NCBI GenBank assembly: GCA_948567375.1
Contig: OX419755.1
Location: forward strand, 58,353,945 to 58,417,944
Reading direction: 5' to 3'
Source: Lunularia cruciata
Lineage: Eukaryota; Streptophyta; Marchantiopsida; Lunulariales; Lunulariaceae
Length of the DNA stretch: 64,000 nt
Position numbers and translations under genes: made by a program. This document shows, in pieces, positions 22,369 through 33,799 of this stretch. Position 1 is the stretch's first letter. Each line of letters starts with the position of its first letter. The notes under the pieces were generated by a model. That model was given only the letters and a program-made list of their open reading frames with translations. It was not told the origin of the DNA and ran no database searches.

Positions 22369-23817
22369 GGAAAAAGTCAATCATGTAGAACACATGAAGG
22401 ATAGGAAGATCCCGTCAAGTCGTACAAGGGAGAGACAAAAGAGGTAAAATGGAGCTAGGCCCCAATAGTATCAATATGAGAAATCTACCCTATCACACCT
22501 AAGATATACTAGCTATGCAAGTTGTAAGGTCTACAAACTATTGGAGCATCTAAAGAAGCATCATCTAGTGTGATTGCTCTCCTATGGATTGCACCAACCA
22601 ATGCTCTTTGTAGAGGAATAAACACACATTGTCTGAAGTTTTTTACAAAGTATGAGTGTGAGACTGGTACTCCCTGACGTCACATATGATAAGCTTTTGC
22701 ACACTTCCTAACAAATATGTCAAATGCCATGTCCATCACTCCATATAACTTCAAGATTAGAGGAACAAAGAGGTGACCTTGCTGCATGCCCCTTATACTT
22801 AGAGACCTTGTATGTTGTTGCTTTGCTTGCCACCCATCCAAGAGGATGAGTAATAACTCCCTGAAAAATTGCATCATGCATAAGTTTTGTAACCACAACA
22901 TCTACCATTATCACCTGAGTATCTCAGACCAAGTATAAGTTTGCTTGGACATGTGTTGTTTGCAAAGTATACAAATGCTCCCTCCAAGCAAGGTATCCAG
23001 TCTCTTATGTCATAGAAAAAACTATATCCTTGATGGCATCATGGGTAGCTATCCTTTGCCCTCCAAAATGACACAATGTCATATGGATCGCTATTGCATC
23101 TAGCATAAAACCACACTCACAAATGAGTAACAAAGATGCAAACAGGTGTACCAAACCTAAGCGGAACCTTATCGCTTTAAAGAAGGTTGCTAGTGTGAGT
23201 CAAAATGCCTTTAATGCATGGTCAAGATAGGATCTAAGAGCATGCACCCTTGCTGGAGCAAGAACAAAGATGTGTTCTAGTGGCACGAGGAATAGATGAG
23301 TCAATTAAGAGAGAATATAGCATATGTTTACACTATTGTTCCATCAAGGAAGATTGCAAACCTCCAGTCCAATTTGACGATAATGAAGCAAAGGATAGAA
23401 GGTCCTCTCATGCCCATGGGGATAAATCATCTCTTGTCTATCATAGTAACACATGAGAGAAAAGGATCCCTCCTCCACCTAGGTCACATATGTCTCCAAA
23501 AGTAGCCTATTAGCAACCACAAATGGGAGGAAAGTATGGGTGCCAAAAGAGCACAACTATCCAGAAATACTAAAGGTGCCATCTCCTCCATAGATAATAG
23601 GTCTACACCTCCGTACAAGATCCATAGAGATATCTGTCTATGTGCTAAATTCCTATCATACACTCAAATATCCCTATCTCTCAAATGATATCACCAAAGA
23701 TTCCTATTATCCTCCTACCAAAAGCTCTCGTATGTGATAGGAAAGTCATGTAAGGGAAGCCCGCACAAAGAAGGTAAGTAGATCAACAAGTAATATTATA
23801 GGAGAGCATACAAAATA
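22369..23817 (-). mobile_element. LINE copy, 3' half (split by the chromovirus)
   Basis: Collinear with 56679-58110 of the near-intact LINE, from its tail (AAAAAGTCAATCATGTAG versus AAAAGGCGACCGCGTAGG) through the endonuclease and the end of the RT. It is interrupted at 23817 by the chromovirus and resumes at 30206. Stops throughout. Confidence 0.88.
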
Positions 23818-24279
23818 TGTAACAACATGGAGTTTACTGATGGGTTAGTCAAGGTAATGAAGTAGCAAATAGACCAAATTAGCCTAGAATATTATAGAAA
23901 TATCTACAAAGCTACTTGGCACCTTCCAAGTATTGGATAATGTGCATGCCAAGTGGTGACTTATAGGAGGAAGCTTCTCAACTAGCTTAGCTTGCACCTC
24001 AAGTAGGTAGCTTCTAGAAGAAAGCTTCTTGGGAAGCTTCCAACTAGCTTAGCTTGCATGCCAAGTAGACGGCTTCTTGAGAAGCTTCTTGGTTAACTTG
24101 GCTTGCACTCCAAGGAAATGGGTCTTGAGAAGCTTCTCAAGAGCCTTATATGCTACTTATATATACCAAAGCCTAAGCTCATGCTAGGCATTTGGAGTCC
24201 TTCATTCAAGAGTCTCAATGTGATCTTTCACTTTGATCTTCCATTCTCTTATTTCCCTCGTTGGTCTTGATCTTTTTCA
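23818..24279 (+). repeat. Chromovirus 5' LTR
   Basis: Starts TGTAACAACATGG and ends TTTTTCA. It aligns with 29714-30205 over its length, including the repeated AGCTTAGCTTGCA and GAAGCTTCT blocks. Many substitutions separate the two LTRs. Confidence 0.88.
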
Positions 24280-24293
24280 TTGATATCAAAATA
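24280..24293 (+). other. Primer-binding site, decayed initiator-Met tRNA type
   Basis: TTGATATCAAAATA directly after the LTR resembles the plant iMet site TTGGTATCAGAGC with mainly G-to-A changes. Confidence 0.6.
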
Positions 24294-24559
24294 GGAATAA
24301 GATGGATGGAATTTATGCCACCAAATCGATTTCTATCAAACCATTGGGATTTTTGTATTTGTGTACTACCAAAGTATCATTTTACACAATTCATCATCTC
24401 ATGCTTTGGGCAAATTCTTTTTTTCATACGATCACCTTGTTTGAGGAATTGATACTTCTAGTTGTAAATTATGGAGAATGGTGGACATGTTGCATCTATG
24501 TCTTAATTTAGATAAATTGAGGGTAGTGTGATAGAGTAGTAGCTATGGTGGGAATATGT

Positions 24560-25435
24560 GAGGTTATCATTGCTATGTAGCAACAAATTGAGCGTCTTAC
24601 TCAATCATTGGATGAACAAGACCATCAACAACAAGAGCATGTAGAGAGAGCACTATTTTGAGAAGGAGAAGAGTTTAGAGGTTTTCCAAACTCCAAGAAT
24701 CTCCTAGGTGTAGTGGAGAATTTTTCATTTGATTGTGAATGTTATTTTGAGGCTACAAATCTTCAAGATGAACAAAAATAAATTTTTTTGGCTTCAAGCC
24801 AATTGGATGGAGCAACAAAACTATGGTGGAGATTCCGAGTGGAGCAAGTTGAAACAACAATTTATTGTGTTAAACTTGATATGGGAAGAATTCAAGGGTG
24901 CAATAATTATGTGATTCCAAGCTATAAATGTTGCACAAGCTATACAAGATAAGTTGGCGGTATTGAATCAGATTGGTTCTATAAGAAGCTACATCACGCA
25001 ATTCCATAATATTGTTATGCAAATTCTAGATATAATGGATGGTGAAGCTTTGGATCTAATTGTGAGAGGCTTGAAGTCAAAAACCAAATTGGAAGTAACT
25101 ATGCAAAAGCCAAAACACTTGGAAGAAGCCATGCAGTTTGTTGAATGCTTTGATTCCTTGGTTATGACAATTTGGTCTCAACCTTGACCTTCACAAAACC
25201 TACCAACATATTACACACAAGTGGAGAAGCTAGCACCAATGGAGATTGATGCCATCCAACGGAGACCACTTGGCACAACAAATCAAGAAATATTATGGTA
25301 GAAAGGCGGTTGCTTTTATTATCACCAGATTGGACACCGCATTGTTGAATGTCTATTCAAGAATGGGTGATCTCAACAAATTGTCCCAAGTGGAGTTTGT
25401 GGAGTGGATTGATTTGGGAAATGAGGAATCTTAGT
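24560..25435 (+). pseudogene. Chromovirus gag relic
   Basis: Across several frames: a Gln-rich start (LTQSLDEQDHQQQEH-like), then LDGATKLWW near 24800, and SYITQFHNIVMQI...VRGLKSKTKLEV near 24980-25110, all typical of Ty3 gag. Stops and frame changes are numerous. I do not see an intact CCHC knuckle. Confidence 0.7.
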
Positions 25436-25505
25436 AGGAGATTTTGAGCAGTCTATTGAGAATCTGATTAGTTCCAAAAGGATTGAAGGCTCAATCTATG
25501 CAAGT

Positions 25506-25811
25506 TTGCTTCACTTGCAAGGTAAGATATATGTTTATGGTTGTAGTGTTTTGGTTGATTTTGGAAGTTCAATGAATTGCATGTCTATACAATTAGCAAA
25601 GGAATTATGTATTCCTATCAAGCTTGTAATTAGAAGTAGATTGATGATGGCCAATGGTAGAAAATGTTTGGCATTTTGTACCTCATATCTTGTTGCATTT
25701 AGGATTGGGAAGGAGTATTTGGAGTGTATGAGGTTTGTAGTGGCACCTCTATACTATGATGTCATTATGGGTTTGCTTTGGCTTGAACATCATAAGGTTC
25801 AATTTGATTAG
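25506..25811 (+). pseudogene. Chromovirus retropepsin
   Basis: The 101-residue frame has VDFGSSMNCMS in the active-site position (DFG for the usual DSG), then RLMMANG and the closing YYDVIMGLLWLEHHKVQFD block of Ty3 proteases. Confidence 0.8.
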
Positions 25812-26204
25812 AATCAATGATAAATTCAAGTACAACACCAAGGTAGGAATTTTTGATTAAGTTATTTGGACCTTTGAGTAAGACACCTAAGAATAATCAG
25901 TCCCAAGATGGGAAGTTTGTCAAGTTTGAAGGAAGATAAGTCCCAAGATGGGGAGTTTGTCAATGAGGCCATAGAGTAGCCTAAGAGCAAGCTTTGGAGG
26001 AAGATAAGTCTATTTTTGTAATGTAGATCAAGTTGATTGTGCATGGAGAATCTGAGGAGTACCAAAAGCCTCATCAAGCAATGGTTGATTAAATAGTTCA
26101 AGTGTTTTAGATATGTTTCCGAATGATTTGCCAAAGGGATTACCCTTTAATTGTGGTATGTCCTTCAAGATTAAGTTGTTGCCAAGAAGTACTCCAATGA
26201 GTAG

Positions 26205-26830
26205 ACCCATCTATCGGCTCTCACCAACGGAGTTAGACGAGCTTCACACAACATTGATGGAATTGTTGGAGAAGGATTTCATATGATATAGTACATCTCC
26301 TTGGAGAGCACCGATACTATTCATTCTAAAGAAGGATGGAAGACTTTGCTTCTATATTGATTACCGTGGTCTAAACAAAAAAATCATGAAGAATGCATAT
26401 CTCTTACCTCAAATTGATGACTTGCGAGATCAATTGAGTGGAGTACAATACTTCTCCAAGTTGGATCTTTGAAGTGGCTATTGGTAGAATCATATTGATA
26501 GAAAGGATGTGCAAAAGACTACCTTTTGCACAAGGTATGGGCACTTTGAGTAGAGAGTTCTACCTTTTGGGCTCACTAATGCTCCAATAGTCTTCATGGA
26601 TCACATGCATCAGGTGTTGGATGGACTATTGGATCGTTTCATGATGGTGTTCTTAGATGATATCCTAATCTATAGCAAGATGGAAGCAGAACATATAAAT
26701 CATGTGCAAGAAATCCTAAGACAACTAAGTCAATGGAAGTTCTATTGCAAGAAGTTGAAGTGTGCCTTTTGGCAAAAGGAAGTTACCTTCTTGTGTAAAT
26801 CTCAATGGAGGAGATGAAGATGGAAGAGGA
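26205..26830 (+). pseudogene. Chromovirus reverse transcriptase
   Basis: Reading through stops gives [44 protein letters not shown], and the catalytic FLDDILIYS near 26655. At least three stop codons interrupt it. Confidence 0.85.
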
Positions 26831-26989
26831 GAAAATCAAAGCCATTACTGGTTGGCCTACTCTAAAAAATGCTACAAAACTGCAGGAATTTTATGAATTG
26901 GTGAGCTTTTACTGACGGTTCATCTACTATTATGCTCATTTGGTAGCACCATTGACCACTCTCTTGGAGAAGAACTTAAGCTTTCGATG

Positions 26990-27440
26990 GACCTCCAAGC
27001 ACAAAGAAGCATTCTAGAAGTTTAAACATATGGTGTCTTCAAGACCCATTCTTCAACCATATGACCCTCAACTACCTTGTGTGGTTAATTTTGATGCTTC
27101 TTACTTTGCCAATGGAGTTGTGTTATAGCATGAATTTCTAGATGGATTACATCCCATTGGCTTTGTGTCTTGTCAACTAAACACCGTAGAAAGGAATTAC
27201 TTTGCTTGAGATCAGGGACAACTAGCAATAGTATATGCCACCAAAAAGGTTTAGAGACACTATCTTTTGGAGAAACAAGTGATCATGAGAACCGATCATA
27301 ACCCTTGTTACAGACATTACATTTGGAGAACATGAAGAGTCTACATCATAGTGGAGGGAACAATTACAATTTTTTGATATCAAACTTTAATATAAACTTG
27401 GTCGGTTCCATGTCATCCTTGATGCCCTATCCCAATGACT
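26990..27440 (+). pseudogene. Chromovirus RNase H
   Basis: CVVNFDASYFANG, NTVERNYFA, LAIVYATKK and MRTDHNPC occur in order, with stops. The reading leads directly into the integrase region. Confidence 0.75.
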
Positions 27441-27479
27441 TGATTTGAAGTCTCTTCCTCTTATCACGGTGGCAATTAC

Positions 27480-29430
27480 AACGGTGTTAGTAGACTCAAA
27501 AGCTCAAATCAAGTTAAGGACAACTTTACAACAAGATCTCTTCTTTTAGATGGTACAAGGTTATCTTACAACATGCAATAAGGAGTACAACACCTTCTTC
27601 TTCAAGGAAGGTTCTATTTTGTGAGAATCAGATCTATGTTCCAACCAAGTATGATCTTCAACTTTTATGCCTTCAAGAAGCCTATGACTTACCAATTGTT
27701 GATCACATGGGTGTGGACAAGACTTTGTGTACCTTCCAATGCCAACGATGGTGGCCCAATATGGTATGAGATGTTTGCAAGTTTGTTCAGTCTTATGAGA
27801 GTTGCAAATTGTAATACCAAGGGCTAGCCATATGATCTAAATGTGAAATTTGGTTTGGTAACATCTAGAATAATGTTATACATGATGGTAAAAATAGATC
27901 AAATAGATATATCACCAAAAGAGTACTTCTACTAATAGAGCAAAAACTGAAAAAGACTTGAGAACCTTAGAACCAATAGCTAGACATATGATTTAAAGGT
28001 GAGAATTGGTTGGTAACATCTAGAAGGATGTTACACATGATGGACTAAACAGATCAGAAAGAGGTATCACCAAAAGAGGACTTCTACTAATAGAGTAGGA
28101 ACCAAAATATGCCTAAAATCTTTGAAAGCAATTTCGAAAGCCTAAACAGATGAATTAGGCCTAAAAATGTGCAGAATCCTCCCCCAGTGGAGGAAAGGTT
28201 GGCCTTCCCTCCCCCTTGGTTTGTCTAGTTGAGAGCTTTCCAACGGTACCTTACTCATGTGATTCTGAGACTCCTACAGGAAGATTCCCTAAAAGATTCC
28301 CTCTAGTCAAAGCTTGTTTGACCAACCAGATAGGACCTAGACCGACATGTCACCCATCCAAGTAAGTAATCCAAGGGTGGAGTTTGATGACATGTCACCA
28401 TCTGTATGCCTAATCTTATGGTGGAGCTTCCTTGGAGGAGATCTTTTTTGTCTATATAATAAAGAGAAGGTGCTCCTTTGGAGCACCGAATGTTGAGTGT
28501 GTAACTTGTGTTTCTATCTCTTCTCTTGTCCTCGGAGTATTACACAAATGCAACAAGGCCAACAATTAGAAACCGAGTGGACTCTTTCAACCACTCCCCA
28601 TTCCATCTACTTGATAAGAACACATGAGCTTAGATCTCATCACCTCCTTGCTCAAGACAAAGTAAGATCACACATCAATTATGGTGTTTGTGGATAAGCT
28701 TAGCAAGCAAATCTATTTGGCACCAACCTTTAATATTGTGGATCCTCTAACATTGATGCAGATCTACTTTGACAATGTCTTCAAGCATCATGGGATGCCT
28801 CTTGCACTCATCTCCAACTGTGATCCTCGTTTCAAATGTTTTTGGCAAGCACTCTACTTAGCACCAACCTTGCTTTATCTATGGCCTATCATCTTAAAAC
28901 TAATGGAAAAACCAAATGTGCAAATTGCACCTTGGAGGATATGCTTTGTGTCTTCATCAACGTTGACCATACCAACTTAGATGAATATCTTGCAACCATG
29001 GAGTTTTCATACAATAATTCCAAATAGGCAAGCACCAAATTCTCTCATTTCTTCCTTAATTTTGGCCTAAACCTACTTGTTCCAGATTCCCTTCTTGCTC
29101 CTCCTCCATCTCATGTACCTCATACTTCCACCTTCTTGACCACCATATCCCAATCATTTCAACAAGCCAAACCTCATCTCCTTGTTGCTCAAAATTGTCA
29201 CAAAAATATGTACACCACCATCATTGTGATCTCACCTTTCAAGTCGGTGATAAGCTCATGCTCTCATCTAGTAATCTACCCCTCCTACTTGATACCCAAG
29301 TTAGTAAACTTGCTACTATTTGGATATGACACTTGGATGTCATCCAAATCATTTCTCTTGTTGCTTATCAAATTGCTTTGCCTTCTCGCATGTGAATCTA
29401 CCATGTTTTTGACATTTCCAAGTTGAAACC
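27480..29430 (+). pseudogene. Chromovirus integrase, interrupted by a solo LTR
   Basis: The H2C2 finger ends at SYESCK near 27800, where the solo LTR sits. After it come VFVDKLSKQIYLAP (28684), FKHHGMPLALISNCDPRF (DDE core, about 28770), a decayed AYHLKTNGKTKCANCTLEDML segment, and DEYLATMEFSYNNSK near 29000. The C-terminal part is frameshifted. Confidence 0.85.
27810..28544 (-). repeat. Solo family-A LTR inserted in the chromovirus integrase
   Basis: 735 bp. On the minus strand it starts TGTAATACTCC and ends GGTATTACA, giving matched TGTAATAC/GTATTACA ends. Exact 5-bp duplications CAAAT lie at 27805-27809 and 28545-28549. Removing LTR plus one CAAAT restores collinearity with the integrase. 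The end module is doubled (27810-27960 and 27961-28100). No internal region remains, so it arose by LTR-LTR recombination. Confidence 0.95.
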
Positions 29431-29506
29431 CATTGTTTCTAATCCATCTTCACTTTCCTCTTGTGTCCAACCTTCTCCTCCTCTCATGCCTATTAATGAT
29501 CATTAG

Positions 29507-29675
29507 GAGTATGAAGTTGATCGTATCATTGCATGTTGCTACATTCAACGTGACTGCAAACAACACATTGAGTACAAGGTCATTTGGAAAAGGTATCTCC
29601 TTCATGATGGTACTTGGGAGCCTCTTTCTCATATCCATAATGCACAAACGACCATCTAGGAGTTTGAAGCTTCAA
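29507..29675 (+). pseudogene. Chromodomain of the chromovirus
   Basis: In one frame: EYEVDRIIACCYIQRD, then YKVIWKRY, then DGTWEPLSHIHNA, matching the three strands and C-terminal helix of a chromodomain. One stop (TAG) follows AQTTI. This assigns the element to the chromoviruses. Confidence 0.88.
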
Positions 29676-29713
29676 TGGTGACAAGGACATCACAAACTAG
29701 TAGTAGGGGAATA

Positions 29714-30205
29714 TGCACCAATATAAAGTTTACAGATGAGTTAGTCAAGGCTAATGAAGTAGCAAATAGGCCAAATTAGCCTAGAAGTATGTACAAAATT
29801 ACTTGGCACCTTCCAAGTATAAAGTAATGTACATGCAAAGTGGCAATTTCTAGGAGGAAGCTTCCCGGCTAGCTTAGCTTGCACCTCAAGTAGGTAGCTT
29901 CTAGAAGGAAGCTTCTTAGGAAGCTTCCAACAAGCTTAGCTTGCATGCCAAGTAGTCAATTTCTAAAAGGAAGGTTCTCAAAAAGCTTATTGAGAATCTT
30001 CATGGTTAACTTGGCTTTCATTCCAAGAAAACGGCTTTAGGAAGTTTTTTGAGAAGCTTCTCAACAGCCTTGTATGTTTCCTATAAATACCAAAGACCAA
30101 GCTCATGCTAGGCATTTGGAGTTTCCCTCATTTGAGAGGCTCAATGTGATGTTCCGCTTTGATCTTCCAATATCCTATTTCTCTCCTTGATCTCGGTCTT
30201 TTACA
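29714..30205 (+). repeat. Chromovirus 3' LTR
   Basis: 492 bp, starting TGCACCAATATAAAG and ending TCTTTTACA. It follows the polypurine tract and is followed by the target duplication AAATA. Confidence 0.88.
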
Positions 30206-31580
30206 AAATACCACCTACTTATCTCCTAATAGAGGAAGGTCATCCACATGGAGGATATCCTTTATAAGAGCAATGTCTAAGAAGCATATAACAAAATCCT
30301 TGGATCCTATTGGCACTCCAAGAATACATAGTCCATATGTAGATATGACATACCACTCTAAAAGCTCAAGGTGAGGAATGATACTTGAAGGGGACCATGC
30401 TCTACACTTTGATTCCTTGATTCTCAAGCCTACAAGATGTAGCTCAATAGTCAAGTGATCGAAGGCCTGCCTAATTTGATCTACGTATGCCACAATGTGT
30501 GTATCGTCTGTCAAGGAGTGAAATACACAACCTAGCATGGCCAAAGTAGTATATAAGAGAACTTTGACGTAAGCCATGGTAAACAAAGGCCCCCCCTAAA
30601 GGATTTACCTATCGTGTACAACAATTGACTTCAAGATGGTGACTCCTTGATATGATCACCCATGCTAGTAGTAGTGGGAAGCAAGAGAGCCATAGAATGA
30701 CCACACAAAAAGAATGAGACTTGCCAAGGATCCATTGGACTCCCTAAACTCTCTAAAGATGGATGTCTGAGAGATGATATTAAAAGCGTTTTCAACATCC
30801 ACTTGTAGGGCAACCCACTCTAGATGGATATCTAGGAGTGTCATGATGCTTAGAGATAGAGTCTCACAACGTCCAGGTGTAGCTAGGCCAAACTGACGAG
30901 GACTAAGGTGCTCTCGGAAGTGAGATCAATGTTAAATGACAATGGTGCGGCTAACCAAGTGCCAAAAGACCTCTCCAATAGCAATTGGTCTGATGCCCCT
31001 TGTGTCCTTCTCCATTGCAAGAACTTGACTAACCCCTAACACCCGGCTAATTTATCTAGGAATATCTCCCCTCGTTATCGCTATAGCCACCTAAAACGGC
31101 TTGGTAAATCCACTAGAAAGATCATATGCTTGAAAGCAATCTCTAAGATGTTTATATACCATTCTTGACAAGTCTCCTAAGAAGAGGCAAGGAGCAATGC
31201 ATAATGCTTATGCAAAAAGTGACCTAGACATACAAATTATTCAAGTTGATAATCTAAGACCTCTAATGGTGCTCCTTCTCCTACCATAGGATGTAATGAG
31301 CTTAAGGAAGAGATAATCTCATTGATGTAACTAGCCACAGACAAAAGGTGTAGTGCTTAGGTTGTTCTACTAAACTCTCATGTTTGACCCAATGTCCTAC
31401 ACCATCATAATTGAATGGACTCATTGGTATCGTGTGGCAAAATTTATCTCCTAAAACATGCAACCCTAATCAACTTCTCCTCTAGGGCAACACAATCATT
31501 CCTCTGAATTGACTAAATCTAGCAACCACGTCTCTATACTCGGCATATCCCCTCTAGCATAACGAATTGCGGGGGAAATT
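30206..31580 (-). mobile_element. LINE copy, 5' half (split by the chromovirus)
   Basis: Collinear with about 58110-59475 of the near-intact LINE. In translation it keeps LTDDTHIVAYVDQIRQAFDH, the RT active-site block (TDD for ADD), and LGVPIGSKDFV. It ends abruptly after the CTCTAGCATAACGAA block, so its 5' end is missing. Confidence 0.88.
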
Positions 31581-31634
31581 CCACATCTCTATACCCCGCA
31601 TGTCCACTCTAGCATAACGAATCGCGGGGGAAGT
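31517..31634 (-). repeat. Duplication at the broken end of the LINE copy
   Basis: TCTAGCATAACGAATTGCGG near 31550 recurs as TCTAGCATAACGAATCGCGG near 31610, together with the preceding TCTCTATAC..CGCAT block; the period is about 58 bp. It marks the 5' limit of LINE similarity. Confidence 0.85.
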
Positions 31635-31639
31635 TTGAC

Positions 31640-33799
31640 TCCAAGGTGGGGTTGGGGTTCAACCTAAGTTAGATGGAGACCAACCGGAGGACACAAGACT
31701 TTTGGTGTCGTGGAGAGTTCGGACCAGTTTGGAATTTAACAAAAGGAAATGCGGGGAGTTCCGTCGGCCCGTCAGTTAAGATTTGTGAGGCGGATGAGTA
31801 AGTTGGACCGGATGTTCGGCTAGCAGAACCGAACTTTCGGTCCCGACGGGAAGTTCAGCGCGAAGAAATAAAATGAAATGAAATTCTTCAATTTTCGGGC
31901 GAAAGTGAAGGAAAGTCTCGAGGTAGACCCATCTCTTTGCTACGTCGAAGTGTCGGACAATCGTACGACGTAGACTACTAATTGTGACAAGACCATGGCC
32001 TGCCAACGAGGACTTTGACATACTGGTGACACGTGGCAACACGTGTTACCGAGGGTTAGAGTAGAGTCTTTTTCCCCACTTGGGGAGAAGAGAACGAAGA
32101 AACTTAACTTAAGTCAATAAGTCAACTTGGTTAAATCTTGGTGCCGTTAAGTTTCGGGTAGGGTGAAGTCCATCTCTTTTACAGAGCAGATTCGTGATTC
32201 TCAAATTCTGACGGCAAAACCGTGCTGATGAAAGAAACAACTAAAAGGTAGAGGGGTTTGAATCTAATGAAAGTTGAAGTGATTGAGTAAGGCTCTTGAA
32301 GATTGTCCTAACTTGTATACCTACTGCAGGTGAAGAAACAAACTAAAACTTACATAGCTAGGTCCATGGACAAATGGAAACGTATTCGGCCTTCAAACTT
32401 GATTTGCAAAATTCTCGATTTGAAAGTTATATGGGACATGACAGCTTTAAACATGCACGAAGAGTTAAGAAGCTCTCGTAACGTATTTGTCAGCAAAGAA
32501 AGAGAACTAAGGTAATACCAATTTTGAGAGACAGAAGTCTGAAAACCTCATAGGTTACTACTTCCCCTACCTGGGACTTGGTGAAGAAAAAGGCAAATGT
32601 ATCCCTTCCTCCAGTTGGAAGTAGTTCACAAGAAAGATTGAGTGAGATTAGGGGCCCCTGCAGCAAGGACGAAAAAGGCAAAGCTTCTTGAAAAGGAACT
32701 TGAAATTGCTGCAAGTGGAAAAGAAGGATGTCGCCCTGTGAAGTCTTCATGCCTCTTGGAACCCTGTTGCTCGTCCATGCGCATGAGAAGGTGTAGGGCA
32801 ACCCTTCTCGTAATATTGACTGCAGCAAGGGCTCATCACGGTATCGTAGAACTAATCAGCCAACCCTATTATGTGACCAACAAAAGAAGCCGTGCTCCAT
32901 GCCTATACAGTGCTCTCCTGTCACCGCCCCACGCGTTGCAATCCAATTAGACCTCGTCTCAAGCAGCCGCTATCGAACAACTGCATTTCAAGAACTGACA
33001 CCAGTGGAGTACGGTTTCTAGCGTCTCCACAAAAAGCGATGCCGACAGACAAAACGTACTTTTAACTTTGCCCATATTCTTCGCCAAATGCGGACTGTAC
33101 CTGCTCCACGAGGATACTGAAGGAATCAAATTTCCTACTCATATAGCCCGCATATAGCACTGTACATCGAAGGAAGGAAGGGGTTTTGACTGCTCAAGCA
33201 ACTAGCTCTTGTTCAAAATTCTTCGAATACCGGACAAAATCCCACCAATTCTAGCAGTGTGTCTTTGGGACTTCGTGAAGTCCCTCATTTTTAAGTTGCA
33301 GAAATATTATATGGTGGTGGGTCCTTGAGGTATTTCCTTTCACTATTTTCTTTTGTTTTGCCATTTTGAAATACTTCGGTAGGTTGGATAGGAGGTCTGC
33401 TATACTGGCGGTCGGTGTCACATTCTTTCTCCTGTGACATGGAAGGATGACGGATTTAGACAAGAAGATTATAACAGAACGCCGAAGGTGTGATTCGTTG
33501 TGTGAATGATAAAGCGTTTGTTGCGCAGAGGCGTGTAGTATAATTGACCGCCCACCGTCCCTCTGTGTATAGTCCATGAGAGTTGCGCACTTGATTTTTT
33601 ATTCCGGGTGCATCAAGTCAAGAAACAAGTTGTAAAGCACCGATTTAAGGACTGGGAATCGCCAACCCAGAAAAGGATTTCTTTTTGGTCCCCTGTTTTG
33701 GTATTCATCGTCTCTTCTTCGCCTTGGATCGTGCGTGCTCGCAGAAGGAAGCAGATTGTGGCGAGTCCTTCGGAGTTGAGTTGGACACAGCAGATCGAT
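31640..33799. other. Unrecognised DNA upstream of ALDH7
   Basis: No domain-bearing frame. The last few hundred bases should include the ALDH7 promoter and 5' UTR, but I cannot point to a specific TATA box or start site. Confidence 0.5.

Larger units (their letters stand above)
23818..30205 (+). mobile_element. Chromovirus (Ty3/gypsy with chromodomain), full-length but decayed
   Basis: LTRs lie at 23818-24279 and 29714-30205, with an iMet-like primer site, gag, protease, RT, RNase H, integrase, a C-terminal chromodomain and a polypurine tract (AGTAGGGGAATA, 29702-29713). The 5-bp target-site duplication AAATA is exact (23813-23817 and 30206-30210) and lies in the LINE copy. Stops and frame changes occur in every domain. 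It contains a solo LTR at 27810-28544, so the element without that LTR is about 5.6 kb. Confidence 0.93.

Noticed and set aside
32642-32950. 102-codon plus-strand frame upstream of ALDH7
   Set aside because: Starts like a charged helix but matches nothing I know and overlaps an equally long minus-strand frame.
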